NCBI GenBank assembly: GCA_026260175.1
Contig: JAKCWW010002311.1
Span: 22,570-49,507 of the forward strand
Direction: 5' to 3'
Length of the DNA: 26,938 nucleotides
Source: Reticulitermes lucifugus
Lineage: Eukaryota; Arthropoda; Insecta; Blattodea; Rhinotermitidae
How positions within the stretch are numbered: position 1 is the stretch's first letter; each line of letters begins with the position of its first letter. Of this stretch, positions 1-9,365 are shown piece by piece. The notes under the pieces were generated by a model. The model ran no database searches and was not told the origin of the DNA. It saw only the letters and a list, made by a program, of their open reading frames with translations. Both the position numbers and the translations under genes were made by a program.

Positions 1-108
1 AAACCTGTCCCAGTGCCACTTTGTCCACCAAAAATCCCACATGGACTGACCCGGGATGGCCTCCGCAGTGGGAGGCCGGCGACTAACCACCTGAGCCATG
101 GCACGGCC
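1..108 (-). mobile_element. tRNA-derived SINE, family A, cut by window edge
   Basis: Read on the minus strand this begins GGCCGTGCCATGGCTCAGG, with an A-box-like TGGCTCAGGTGG, and continues into GTGGCACTGGGACAGG at the window edge. It is the same family as the copies at 1564-1717, 6290-6486 and 21079-21382. It lies in viperin intron 3. The B box is eroded, having lost about ten bases around the GGTTCGA core. Confidence 0.8.
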
Positions 109-3100
109 ATGAAATATGCATTTTGTTCTCAGCACACTTTTTCTACAAGTCTTATGATTTACAAGGTAATCAAACACAACAGAATTGTTGTACAATGTGT
201 GCATGTTTACTCAAGCTTGTTGGAACACGCAGGTTCTACAGTCCCAAATCGACATTCCTTTGCATGTTACCTTCCATCGGATGGGATTTAGCTTCATCAT
301 CCACTCAGTCATGTCCTCGTCAATGTTGTATGTATTCACAACTGTGTTTATTTTGAAGGCCACTTTGTACTGATGACACCAGCTACATATTTTCATCAAC
401 TTTTCCATGTGGTTCTTATTTCCTTGTCCTCGCCCAATCGTCCGGTTTGTTTCTTCATTAAATGAGTCGCATGAGATGGCAAGAATGTCAAGATACTGTC
501 CTGCAATCAACCATTGTCAGCAACAGGTAACTGATGTGTTCCCAGTGCCTGTACACTATGGTAGGGCTTAGTAACTACAGTAAAATATGGAACAGTAAAT
601 TTTATGCAGAATGTGACAGAGGAATACACTGGAAGGATGAAATGGATGAAGAGTGTTGGGCAGCGAGCAGAATGCAAGCAGCCCATAGTCACCATAAGGC
701 ACCTTGTTACAGTAACAGATACAAGTTACAAAACTGTCTTACTGTCTCTGTTTTAATAATTTATTCATTTTAAAGTTGGTATCTGCATTCAGCAAGATGG
801 GATGGGATGGGTCCATTTGACTTGACCTTTCACACTGATTTCTCATTAAAGATATTAATCATGTCTGTCCTTTGTATCGCTCATATTAAGTGACAAGAAC
901 ATATACTGGTAAGAAAGTAGCCTCAGAGAAAGAAAAGGTCTGTCCTTTATTGAAATTTAATGTAATTTATGTTTAGTTAGTATTGTGTAAGATTTAGAAG
1001 CACAAACGTTTGTTTCTGATACATAGGAGAGTGTCACATTGTGTGTGGGTGCATGTGTAGATGCTGAAGACAGAGGAAGATGGATGTTTGTATGAGCTGT
1101 GCATCTATATGAAGTCAGATTAGCTGATGATCCTACTAGCAGATATGAGTTCTAATGTCAGGGCTTGTAGGTACTGAGCTGATGTGTTGTATTGTAGCAA
1201 CAGTCATTATGTCCTACTCGGCAAACTAGTATGATTTTAATTAACATGTAAGGCTATTTATAAGATAAATGGTAAGGGATGCTCAATAGATCATTACGGG
1301 TCCTGGTACAAGGATGTTTTGACGCCAGCACTTTTCCATCGTAAGTTATACATTCCTGTTACTTCCCAACCAACAGCCAGAACAGCCTGCCACTAGTTGT
1401 GCACTGCTGCTGTACCTAGAATGACTCACATCAAGTGCTATCAGCAAATGATAGTGAAGTGATTATGCAGACATAAGTGGGCATTGTTCTTTTTTAAGTG
1501 TTGTTTCAGCAATACTATCAACTGCTAAGATTATATAGTGTCAATGATAGGTGAATGAGTGTAGAGCGTAATGATAGGAAAAAGCTGAAATATTCAGCGA
1601 AAATCTTCTCCCAGTGCCACTTTGCCCACCGCAGATCCCACATGGACTGACCTGGGTTTGAACCTGGTCCTCTGTGGTGAGAGGCTGGTGATTAACCACC
1701 AGAGCCATGGCATGGCCACATTCAGTTTTGGTTTCACATCCTAGTGGATGTGGCTGTGATAATGTCAAGCTCGTGTTTAAGTTGATATAGTTTGCATATG
1801 TATCTTTGTATGACTGATATACAGAGTGTTCTGGTAGAAAGTACTGGAGAAAAGTTTACTGTAAATGTCATGAGCTAAAAATTCTAAACACAATAAAAGC
1901 TCTACATGGCAGTCCTACAGTACTTGCATAAACATAGGAAATTACAGCTTCCCGATTTCAGTATTACTGCTCCAGTTGCAATTATGTAAAGGTTTCCTTA
2001 GCTGTCTTGAATAATCCAAATTTGTGCAATCATTGAATCAACTAAATGTTAATGAGGTAGGACGAACTACAAAACCAGAACTCATTTGCAGGCCTGTGAC
2101 TACTTCTTCCAAAGAAACTTTTATATATGTAGTAACTCCTGTACTATTTCCATAGATCTTTTACTTCTGGTTTCTAACTCAGTAAAGTGACTAGCTGGAC
2201 AGGCAGGTTTCAAATGCTGGCAGAGGCACTGGATCTTTTATTATCACCACCATATCCAGAATGATACATGAAACCATCCTGCTTCGAAGAGTTTGAAGGG
2301 CTTTTTTCCCATAGGTGAAGTAGCATATTGTAATTGCTGACCATAAAATGTTTTGGCAAGCAAGTCAGGGAAGTTTCAATGGGCTGCATGTGTAGATTGG
2401 ATTGGGAAGGGAAAACAAATACCACACCCAGAATTTGCTGTTAAATCTCCTGATTACCAGTACTTCATCTTTGTCAGTTTAATCACTTCCACATAAATAC
2501 AGCAGAATTCCTTTAATCCAGGAGCTGATACTCTGGAAATCGTGATACTTATGCAGCTGAGTAAAACTCCTGATTCACAGCCTCTTGGTCCTTCAGCATC
2601 CCTGGTAGAAACTGGAGAGACCCCAGAAAACACAGAAGGGGACCCTGATACTAACCCCTGATCCAGCAGCTGAAGGAGCTATCCAAGCGGAATACTTCTC
2701 TCATTATTTTACGTTGCATTCACCGTGCATTTTTGCTTAAATGAACAATTTATACCAACAAATGCACACAGTAGATGCATACCTTATTAAACCAGATGGA
2801 TGCATTGGTCTTATGTATCTTCTCTTTAAGTCGTTGAAAGTTGTAGACTAATTTTGCTTGTTGAGCAACACTGAATTTTACATTGCATTCACTGTGCATT
2901 TTTGCGTAAATGAACAATTTATACCAACAAATGCACACAGTGTGTGCATTTGTTGGTATAAACTGTTCACTTCTCTCATTAGTTGTTAAGCCCAAGTATA
3001 GGAGCAGTAACAAAAAATTACATTTAAGAGCTTAGTTCTGTATAGGCACCATTTGATAATCTGACACCTGTCTGGTCCTGTTGGTGCTGGAGTAAAGGAA

Positions 3101-6023
3101 TTATATTCTAATTACAAAATGTATTAACATAATGTTCATATTTATGTCACCACTTAACTGCAAGCATAGTAAGACACTAACATACCATACTTCTGGAACC
3201 AGGCCTCTGTAATGAGACTTCCATTGCTGATTATCGTTACGCTCGGAAGTTGAAGCTCTTCCTTGCAGTAGTAAACAAGCTGCCCCAAATAACGACCTTT
3301 CTGGGGTAGAAATGGCTCTCCTCCAGAAAAGTTCACTTTTTCCATTCCTGTAACATGCTGTAACTGATTAACACTTTAAAAAAAACACTCTCAGTGTTCA
3401 ACTACCTTCAGATGTTGGACAAGTTAGTGCAATCAACAGTAGCTGACTTTACAGAGGGTCTTCCTGGTAAGTTACATGGTTTTGTAACTTTGTGATTACT
3501 GGCCAGTATCAGCCTAACCTTCATACCAGTGCTGAATTTTCATTCCCACACAAGCCTACACCAACGCATTTCCGTTAAACTTGGTCTTTAAAGGGTTAAA
3601 GTGTAGGTCTGCTCAGAGTGTTAAGGAGTAGTTCCCCAAGCCACAACTCCAAGCACACATTTGTGAGATTTGAGGTTCTCTCAACGATGTTGCTCCAGAT
3701 TCAAGTGTTGTGGGATGTGCTGCTGTGTTGTTGGGCAAGTACTTCCTACTGTTTTGAAGGAGCAGTTCCAGTGGTTTGAAGGATCACAGTGCCTTCATCT
3801 TTAGGATGAAGCAGTTCAAAAATAATTGGATTACTTGAGCATGAAGATGGAGGTACTATGATCCTTCCGAACGTACTGCTGTGGGCCATATTTCACCACC
3901 CCTACAATAATTGGTGGTAACTGCTGGCATGTACAGTATGTAATTTCCATCCGTTTTAATGATTTTAATTCCTAATAATATTGGCAATGAAATTCTGATA
4001 CTAGAACAAATAATCCAATACTTTATGTTGTCAGTCATGGGCACTTTATTTTTGTGTATAATTCACTAAATTTCTACGAGGGCTGAACCTATGCCTAATA
4101 TTTCAGGAGGGGCAGTTCAAGTGTCCCTCCATCTCCCTTGTGTCCATACGCTGTGCCACCAATGTTTTAGGCTCTTTTTTTTTTTCAAGTTACTGTAGCT
4201 CGCCAGGTTTGATGCCATGTGAGCCGATGATTTTATTCGTTCAACTACGTTATTTCTGTTCCTCATAATAACCTCGTACTCAGCTGCCCATGAAAACAGA
4301 ACAGCCTCCATTTCATTAGTTCTTTGTTCGTAAGTATGTGTCACAATTTTATTTCCACTTGCCTGATCCTTAAAACAAATTTTGCACTTATACAATTGGT
4401 GACAGAGTGTCTCAAAAAAGACACACACAAGAAACGTACATTTCAGACCCAAACAAATACAAATAAAGTTAAGCAAAAGATACCTTACAATTCCTTAACA
4501 ATTACCACTTGAATATGTAAGATTCACAGTATACATCAAGTACACGTTTATCAATAAAGAAACAAATCTTAACCCTTCAAAGACTGAAAGTAATCTGCGT
4601 TATATAGAAAGATTCAGTTCGTACCCGTCAAAGAACACAGTGTGCTTCCATTAGAAAGACTAAGTGCTGGATGTTGTATAGGGACATAATGCTTATTTAT
4701 TGTGAGAATTGTATAGAACAAATACATTTTTTGCCAAAATGCAGAGCTGTGGCATTATAAAGATCGCCTTTTGCGGAGACCTATGTCTGTCTGTCTGTGG
4801 CCTAGTTTCAGTGAATAAACCATTTGTCAGGTATCCATGAAATTCGGTATATGAGTTCGTTACGAAAAGAAATAGGTCGTCCAGCAAGCATGCGTTTCGT
4901 GAAAATCGGCTCTGTGACAGTCCTACTTCGCTTAAGGGCGTAAATTAAATTTTGCAGTATTGTCACGTTCTTTCGTCCTCGGTACAAGAGGTCCACAGAA
5001 ATATATTGAGTGATTGCGAAGTTCGTGAAAATAAGTGCAGTAAAAGCCATACTTAACTTAGGGGCCTAAGTGAATTTCTATCCAAATTTTCCGCATTTGT
5101 CAGATTTAGCTTAAATTCGGTTAACATCTGCACGTAATGCCGTTGGGCATTTGAGAGTTTCGTGAAAATCCCTTTTTACGGGGATAAATTATATATTTAC
5201 GCGTGTACCGTCAAACTGTACGATAGCAGTTACAAGGTAATAAAAACGCCTCAGTTGCGTGTGCGTACTACGTCACGGAGTACGCCATTTAGCTCAAAAC
5301 GAGGCAATACATACCATCCACTAGACTTTCAAAGTTACGTGTAAAGAATGGTACAAGAATGCTTGTATTTTGATTACACGTTATGTACACAAACTGTAGA
5401 ATTTGCCACATATTGCCCAAGAAATGTGTTTACCTTTAACACAAGTCAGGAAATGGAAGAGAGAACGTTTATTTTTGACCGCATCTTTCACACACAACAG
5501 CTGTCATGGAATTGTTGAATTTTTAAAAGCTATATGGTGCCTCTGATTATGCTCAAAAGAATGATCTCAAGATCATAAGTAGCAGACACGACAGGAAAGT
5601 GCAGTTTTTGTTGGGAGGTTAAGAGATAAGGAAACTCCCGACTTAACAATGAAGTTCAGAAAATGTTGATAGAAACATGGCGTCATACAAGTACCAGTCT
5701 GAAAATTTTACATCACCACATGCGCATTGTTGCATCTTACCTGCATCTTTGAGCAGCCTTAGTCCCTTCTTGGCTTCATCTATTGGCAACACAAACGACG
5801 TTTTCGCAGTATGGAAACAGAATCCGCATTGATAGTTACACTGTCTTGTCAGATGATAATTGACACTTCTAGGTTGTACAGAATTAGCAGGTGCTTCTCG
5901 ACATTGTTGACTGTGTACAAGAAAGGAGTAAATGTTTTTTATAGGTTTAAGTATCATAGACAGTTTGTACCACACCCATAACAGAGCACGGAAGATGCGT
6001 ATTTTTAGCAAGATACTCGTCAT
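1..6023 (-). CDS. RSAD2: Viperin (radical SAM antiviral enzyme), 5' three exons, partial
   Basis: Viperin converts CTP to ddhCTP, a chain terminator of viral RNA polymerases, by radical-SAM chemistry at ER and lipid-droplet membranes (family knowledge). Exons 5741-6023, 3186-3347 and 271-500 join in phase (1, 1, then 0) to 225 residues. Seen: an N-terminal hydrophobic/amphipathic stretch (residues 1-35), the 4Fe-4S motif CNYQCGFC (Cys62, 66, 69), SAM-binding GGEP (103-106), SNGSLI (135-140), ISCDSF (157-162), IGRG (170-173) and FKINTVVN (197-204). Human viperin has 361 residues, so roughly 135 C-terminal residues lie beyond base 1, past an intron that holds a SINE. The start is the first ATG of the frame, at 6023; the open frame extends further upstream only through non-ATG codons. 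Viperin is missing from flies, so an insect copy is notable. Identification is very secure; whether the complete gene is intact cannot be seen. Confidence 0.93.
271..500 (-). CDS. RSAD2: Viperin exon 3 (ISCDSF, IGRG, FKIN motifs)
   Basis: The acceptor is CAG at 503-501; GA completes Gly149 and 76 residues (150-225) follow, ending LNPIRWK in phase 0 at 271, with donor GTAACA from 270. The motifs ISCDSF, IGRGQG and FKINTVVN line up in family order. No continuation of the protein (the usual next residues are Val-Phe-Gln-Cys) is present between base 1 and 270, so the next exon lies outside the window. Intron 2 (501-3185) is 2685 bp and contains a SINE and a fold-back repeat. Confidence 0.92.
1564..1717 (-). 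mobile_element. tRNA-derived SINE, family A, old copy
   Basis: On the minus strand: head GGCCATGCCATGGCTCTGG, a B-box-like GGTTCAAACC, then the family body ending GGCACTGGGAGAAG. It aligns with the full copy at 21079-21382 but has lost most CpGs to TpG/CpA, as expected for an old insert in a methylated gene body. The 3' part of the SINE is missing or unrecognisable left of about 1564. Confidence 0.8.
2707..2772. repeat. Direct repeat, copy 1 (66 bp)
   Basis: A 66-bp sequence repeated at 2876-2941 with three mismatches by eye and an offset of 169 bp. Both copies end in ACCAACAAATGCACACAGT. It is part of the fold-back structure at 2911-2969 and is probably a MITE or its rearranged remains. Confidence 0.75.
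2876..2941. repeat. Direct repeat, copy 2 (66 bp)
   Basis: Second copy of the 66-bp unit at 2707-2772. Its right end forms the left arm of a near-perfect palindrome with the following sequence. Confidence 0.75.
2911..2969. repeat. Near-perfect palindrome, 29-bp arms
   Basis: Arms 2911-2939 and 2941-2969 are reverse complements with one mismatch around a single central G (2940). The inner 20 bp on each side are perfect (TATACCAACAAATGCACACA and its complement). Such a structure can extrude as a cruciform and marks a fold-back element or a recent inverted duplication. Confidence 0.85.
3186..3347 (-). CDS. RSAD2: Viperin exon 2 (GGEP and SNGSLI)
   Basis: The acceptor is CAG at 3350-3348 and the donor is GTATGT starting at 3185. 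Two bases complete Gly95, then 53 residues (96-148) carry NFSGGEPFL and IISNGSLI, the second and third conserved blocks of viperin; the last base begins Gly149. Intron 1 (3348-5740) is 2393 bp and holds diverged repeats and a possible TTAA-flanked MITE. Phase 1 on both sides matches its neighbours exactly. Confidence 0.93.
3368..3599. mobile_element. Possible TTAA-flanked MITE (piggyBac type)
   Basis: TTAA at 3368-3371 is followed by CACTTTAAA; the right side reads TTTAAAGGG then TTAA (3596-3599), giving 12 of 14 matching terminal positions. An alternative right end is AGTG-TTAA at 3617-3624. Viperin intron 1. The arms are short, so this could be chance. Confidence 0.35.
3780..3930 (+). repeat. 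Repeat fragment with GAAGATGGAGG...CCGAACGT core
   Basis: The stretch 3841-3890 (GAAGATGGAGG, variable bases, CCTTCCGAACGT, GGGCC) matches the minus strand of 6600-6650 (GAAGATGGAGG, ATCCGAAACGTCGG, CGGCC). Two copies in opposite orientation imply a dispersed element family; the element class is not identified. Confidence 0.5.
4838..5215 (+). repeat. Diverged tandem repeat, about 3 units of ~130 bp
   Basis: The motif GTTTCGTGAAAATC recurs at 4894, 5021 (GTTCGTGAAAAT) and 5157, at spacings of 127 and 136 bp. Each is followed about 30-45 bases later by a GGG(G)CNTAA-type segment, and preceded by variants of GAAATTCGGT. Probably the remains of a non-coding transposon end or an old minisatellite in viperin intron 1. 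Confidence 0.5.
5741..6023 (-). CDS. RSAD2: Viperin exon 1 (amphipathic N-terminus and 4Fe-4S motif)
   Basis: Encodes residues 1-94 plus the first base of Gly95. The first 35 residues are rich in Leu, Ile, Trp and Lys/Arg, as in the membrane-binding helix of viperin, but the region before the cluster motif is about 20 residues shorter than in the human protein. The CX3CX2C motif and the following [13 protein letters not shown] block are the viperin signature. The exon ends at 5741 with the donor GTAAGA (5740-5735, minus strand). The ATG at 6023 is followed by [10 protein letters not shown]. In-frame reading past the donor gives unrelated sequence and is intron. Confidence 0.93.
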
Positions 6024-6069
6024 CGTCACATGCAAGCCAACCACGGTTCCTCGATCCGCAACTGCCAAT

Positions 6070-6172
6070 AATAATGACGCTGTGACACGCGATCCTATAT
6101 ATCATGTCAAATACGTCACATCAATAATCTACACAGTAATTCCCCTTTCTGCTCGTAACAAATCACGTGATT
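6070..6172 (-). promoter_or_regulatory. Putative viperin core promoter
   Basis: Upstream of the viperin ATG, on the minus strand: TATATAGG (6101-6094), an Inr-like TCATTA around 6075 (26 bases from the TATA), a CRE-like TGACGTA (6118-6112), a kappaB-like GGGGAATTAC (6145-6136; 9 of 10 against GGGRNNYYCC), and the palindrome AATCACGTGATT (6161-6172), a TCACGTGA E-box of the MITF/TFEB/USF class. Positions are real; function is inferred. Confidence 0.45.
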
Positions 6173-6289
6173 AATATCGAATACTGCTGTGTACGTGTTT
6201 TGCGCAGTACAATGATGCGATATTCGAGTGTACAGCGAGGAATGTTATTTATTGGTGGCGTTCGCGATTAGAAATGGGTATACGTTTAA

Positions 6290-6486
6290 CACTGCGGAGG
6301 CCGGGACTTTATCCCCTGCTAGTCCATGAGGGATTTGTAGTGAATGGAGTGGCAGTGGGACAGGTTTCTGTTTAAGTGCTTGGTTTTTTTCCGTGTCGGT
6401 ATAATTCCACCAATTCTCCATACATTTCGTTATCTCCCACCGACGCTATATGGTCATAGCAATTGACAGGTGTCGTTAAATAAAAC
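6290..6486 (+). mobile_element. tRNA-derived SINE, family A variant, plus strand
   Basis: CACTGCGGAGGCCGGG, then AGTCCATGAGGGATTTGTAG and GGCAGTGGGACAGGTTT match the family A body; downstream, GTGCTTGG and ATTCCACC match the tail region of the copy at 21079-21382. It ends GACAGGTGTCGTTAAATAAA, a different 3' tail from the GA-tailed copy. The tRNA head (A box) is missing. It lies about 220 bp upstream of the viperin transcription start, so it could influence that promoter. Confidence 0.7.
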
Positions 6487-6599
6487 ATATTTCTGTCTTA
6501 ATTAGTGTTTATTGTTCGTCTTTCTGCAGGCCGTATTACGAATTAATATGCTGAATGTAAACGACGAAGATCGTGATATTCTGGGATGTTACGTCGTGT

Positions 6600-6661
6600 C
6601 GGATGGCCGATAGTTACCGACGTTTCGGATAAGCGTAATGCCTCCATCTTCAGGATTACGC
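6600..6661 (-). repeat. Repeat fragment with hairpin (CCGAAACGTCGG core)
   Basis: On the minus strand: GCGTAATCC-TGAAGATGG-AGGCATTACGC forms a roughly 10-bp stem with one bulge (6633-6661), followed by ATCCGAAACGTCGGTAACTA. It is related to 3841-3890. The GAAGATGG...CGAAACGTCGG combination recurs in arthropod mobile elements, but I cannot assign a family. Confidence 0.5.
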
Positions 6662-9124
6662 AGTCAGATTTCCCATGCTAATACACAAAGTGCCACTGCA
6701 TGATGTTATGGTTGGTGTGTGGTAGGATTACAACTAAGATTGCTGGGCCCATCACTTTTTCTGATGCCATAAATGTACACCGTTATGTTTGTTACACATA
6801 TTGGCACCATTTTGTGAGCGCCTGTTCTATTACGACAGAACCTTGCTTTTTTTTCTCAGCAAGACAGCGAAACAGCTCACGACGCAGAAATTCCGTGCCT
6901 TTTAAAATGTATTTATTAGTTAACCGCGTGCTAGATATTTAATTTGACAATAATTTTACCGTACTACAGCATATCATCCTGAATGCTTCATTTCAGACCG
7001 TCTTCAGTGTGAGGATTATTGCTGTACGCATTATCCTTTAATGTGCGCGCGTGGAAAAAATCACTTTAGGATTATCAGTCCCTTTCTTTTGATCTCAAAT
7101 TCATATCGATGTTAAACACATTCTGACACCATTTTATTTACGGAGTCTTTTTGGTTACAGAATAAGGTGTAGGGGACTGTGACCTCCTTGTTCACCAGAA
7201 CTGAAACCGTGTCATTTATACTTGTGGGTCATGTTAAAGGATAAAGCACATGTAAATAAACCTGACACTGAAGACGACGTGAAAGGAAAAATTCATAATA
7301 CAATGTTTTCAGTTTCACCAGCGGAATTTTGACGTGCAATGAACAACGTGTTTGTTATGTTTGATGGGTGTCTGTGAGCCGAAGAAAAACAATTCCAGCA
7401 TCATCTTTAAATATAGTGAATAAAAAAGCAATATTAACTGCAAGACATTGAACTAAAACGCATGGACCCCGACTCGCGCCAAATTGGAATAACGGCGATC
7501 GCTGCGCTGCCTTTCGTTAGACCTTGGACACTCAAATGTGCTGATGGGACATTTTTTACCTCTGGTTGGACTGTAATGGCTGCGCATTTAGTCCGCTTCT
7601 GCGCCATTATTTAGGCGTTGCTTTACAGCGACGGATAAGAGTTATCTGCCTTGGATAAGAATTATCTACAACTGTCATATGTTAGTGTTACTTTCCGGTA
7701 ACAACAGCGTGGCAAGTGGTAATAGCAGCACACTTTACACATTCAGACACTGTTTAACAACTTCTAACAGCAGCCGGTGCCATATTCATTTTTGAGGAAA
7801 AATTTATTTCTTGGCGGATTTTTTCAAATACTAAATTGTACGGATTTTTAGCCATCGATCTTGCCACAAAGACACAATACGAATTCAGATTTATTACAGC
7901 TGATGAGAGAAGAATAACGTCTTTCCAGGGTTCATATATTCGGAGCAGAGGGTTCAAATTCTCACGAGAAATGGACTTCGAGGCAAAATGTAATTAATTC
8001 TAGCCCCTTTACTTTTATCCCGTATTTCCTGGTGTTCTGCAATAATATTATTGTGATTCGTCCTTATTTTCAAGTGTCCTTCAGTCATTTCAGAATTGTT
8101 ATTACTGTAAGGACTGGGAACAGTGAGGATAACACAAAGCGACTGGAGGAGGGAGAAATTGACAAAGGCCAACGACAATTGCACTTGGCGGTTTAATAAA
8201 TACTAATGCAAAAGTCATCTTATTGCATATTTTTACAGATTATTACGTATTTAAAGGTCTGGTCTGTTTGTACGTCACGATATTAAGAGGATGGATTTTG
8301 AGTTCGATCTGAAGATTTTAGCGCTGCTGTCCTGCTGTGTCTGCCATAGTAATTATGAAATCTGTACCTGGATAATTAGATGCTGATCCATTGTTGTCGC
8401 TTTTCGGGCTCCCAGTAATGAAACTTACAATAACAATCGGCGGAAAGTGGACAACGTTGTTCACAAGAAGTCATAATTAACGACCCGCACGTCCTGTGTC
8501 GCCTAAAGTCAAAGACGGAGATCGTATTAACGCATTCCTTTTCCTTCTGCTTTAACTGAAAAATATGCTTGGACATAAATTATATTTAACAATATGTCAC
8601 GTGGAGGGTTCCTTGTGCATATCAGCGGTATTTAAAAAAAATAAACAATTATTTCAAAATTCCCTCTTTTTCTCCAACACATATGAGCATGAGCCACCAA
8701 CAATGTTCCATGATCAAATTATAATGAGAGTTAAGGGCTATCTTCGTTGATGGATAAGGAAATTGCTGTCTATTGCAAGTTTTTTGTGCATGCCTTTGGC
8801 AGCACACAAATCTTGAAATCGCCTCTCTGTCGCAGCGCTGGCGCAGACGCAGAGCATAGACATCATGATTAGAACCACCTCGCGTAACGTCGCACGGAAT
8901 CGACTTTCCTTCAGTAATCGACTCTCGCAATTCCAAGCTGTGGTCGCGACGTATCACTAGGCATTTCAGTTGAAATATACACTGTGATTCAGGGTGGATT
9001 AAAGGTGTGTAGCAAGACCGTTTGTAAGCGATATTAATGCGTGTAGTGGTGCTTTACAGCAAAGTAAGTCATTTCGGTGATGGACTAGTAAAGTATAGTT
9101 TTCATCGTACACACTGCTAAGGCG
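6662..9124. other. Intergenic region, no recognised gene
   Basis: AT-rich but CpG-containing sequence with only short open frames that resemble nothing. The one structured site I see is the GATA cluster at 7633-7667. A first non-coding exon of either neighbouring gene could be hidden here. Confidence 0.5.
7633..7667. promoter_or_regulatory. Paired inverted GATA sites, two tandem copies
   Basis: GGATAAGAGTTATCT (7633-7647) and GGATAAGAATTATCT (7653-7667) are two near-identical copies of an inverted pair of GATA-factor sites, giving four sites in 35 bp. Paired GATA sites occur in insect fat-body and haemocyte enhancers of immune genes (family knowledge). The position between an antiviral gene and a caspase gene fits an enhancer, but this is inferred. 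Confidence 0.45.
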
Positions 9125-9365
9125 CATGTGGGGGAGTACAGGTATAGATGCAGTCACTCTGTGCCTTGGCAGTAGATGGTGTGAGTGGTCAGATACCCAT
9201 CGAATAGGAGGCCATGTGGGCCCTAAAGCCGGGGAAGCCACAGACTATCTGTGGAAACTGTGGAAAGTGGATAAATGTCGTATTCCTGTCGGTGATCAAA
9301 CCACGATCTGTCAGACGCCGGGCCCATAGCGTAGCCACTATAACCATAACGTTATGCCGGCTACT
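9125..9365 (-). mobile_element. tRNA-derived SINE, family B
   Basis: On the minus strand an A-box-like TGGTTATAGTGG is followed by a B-box-like GGTTTGATCACC, then CCCCGGCTTTAGGGCCCAC and a body resembling the copy at 17930-18186 (GGCCCTGGGGCCCATCC). The tRNA-like head plus unrelated body indicates a SINE. It sits near the right edge of the CpG block. Confidence 0.55.

Larger units (their letters stand above)
501..3185 (-). other. Viperin intron 2
   Basis: A CpG-poor AT-rich intron. Apart from the family A SINE (1564-1717) and the fold-back/direct repeat at 2707-2969 I recognise nothing; the short open frames here show no family resemblance. Confidence 0.7.

Noticed and set aside
2750-3013. 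87-codon minus-strand open frame
   Set aside because: It is produced by the direct repeat and palindrome at 2707-2969; its two ends are the same peptide from the repeated units.
4117-4476. 119-codon minus-strand open frame in viperin intron 1
   Set aside because: Includes a CKICF-like pair of cysteines and a poly-Lys run from a T tract, but no complete zinc finger or family match; probably chance or repeat-derived.
6024-6068. Upstream extension of viperin beginning at 6068
   Set aside because: The codon at 6068 is TTG. The first ATG in the frame is at 6023, which opens the hydrophobic N-terminus expected for viperin.
6303-6316. kappaB-like GGGACTTTATCCCC as a regulatory site
   Set aside because: It lies inside the SINE copy at 6290-6486 and the spacing between the G and C runs is too long for a standard site.
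6600-6661. Hammerhead ribozyme
   Set aside because: CTGAAGA and CGAAAC resemble core strands, but the required CTGATGA is not met and stem III is missing.
9125-9365. Functional tRNA gene
   Set aside because: A and B boxes are present, but no cloverleaf with an acceptor stem can be drawn, and the tRNA-like part continues into a SINE body. The same applies to the other SINE heads.
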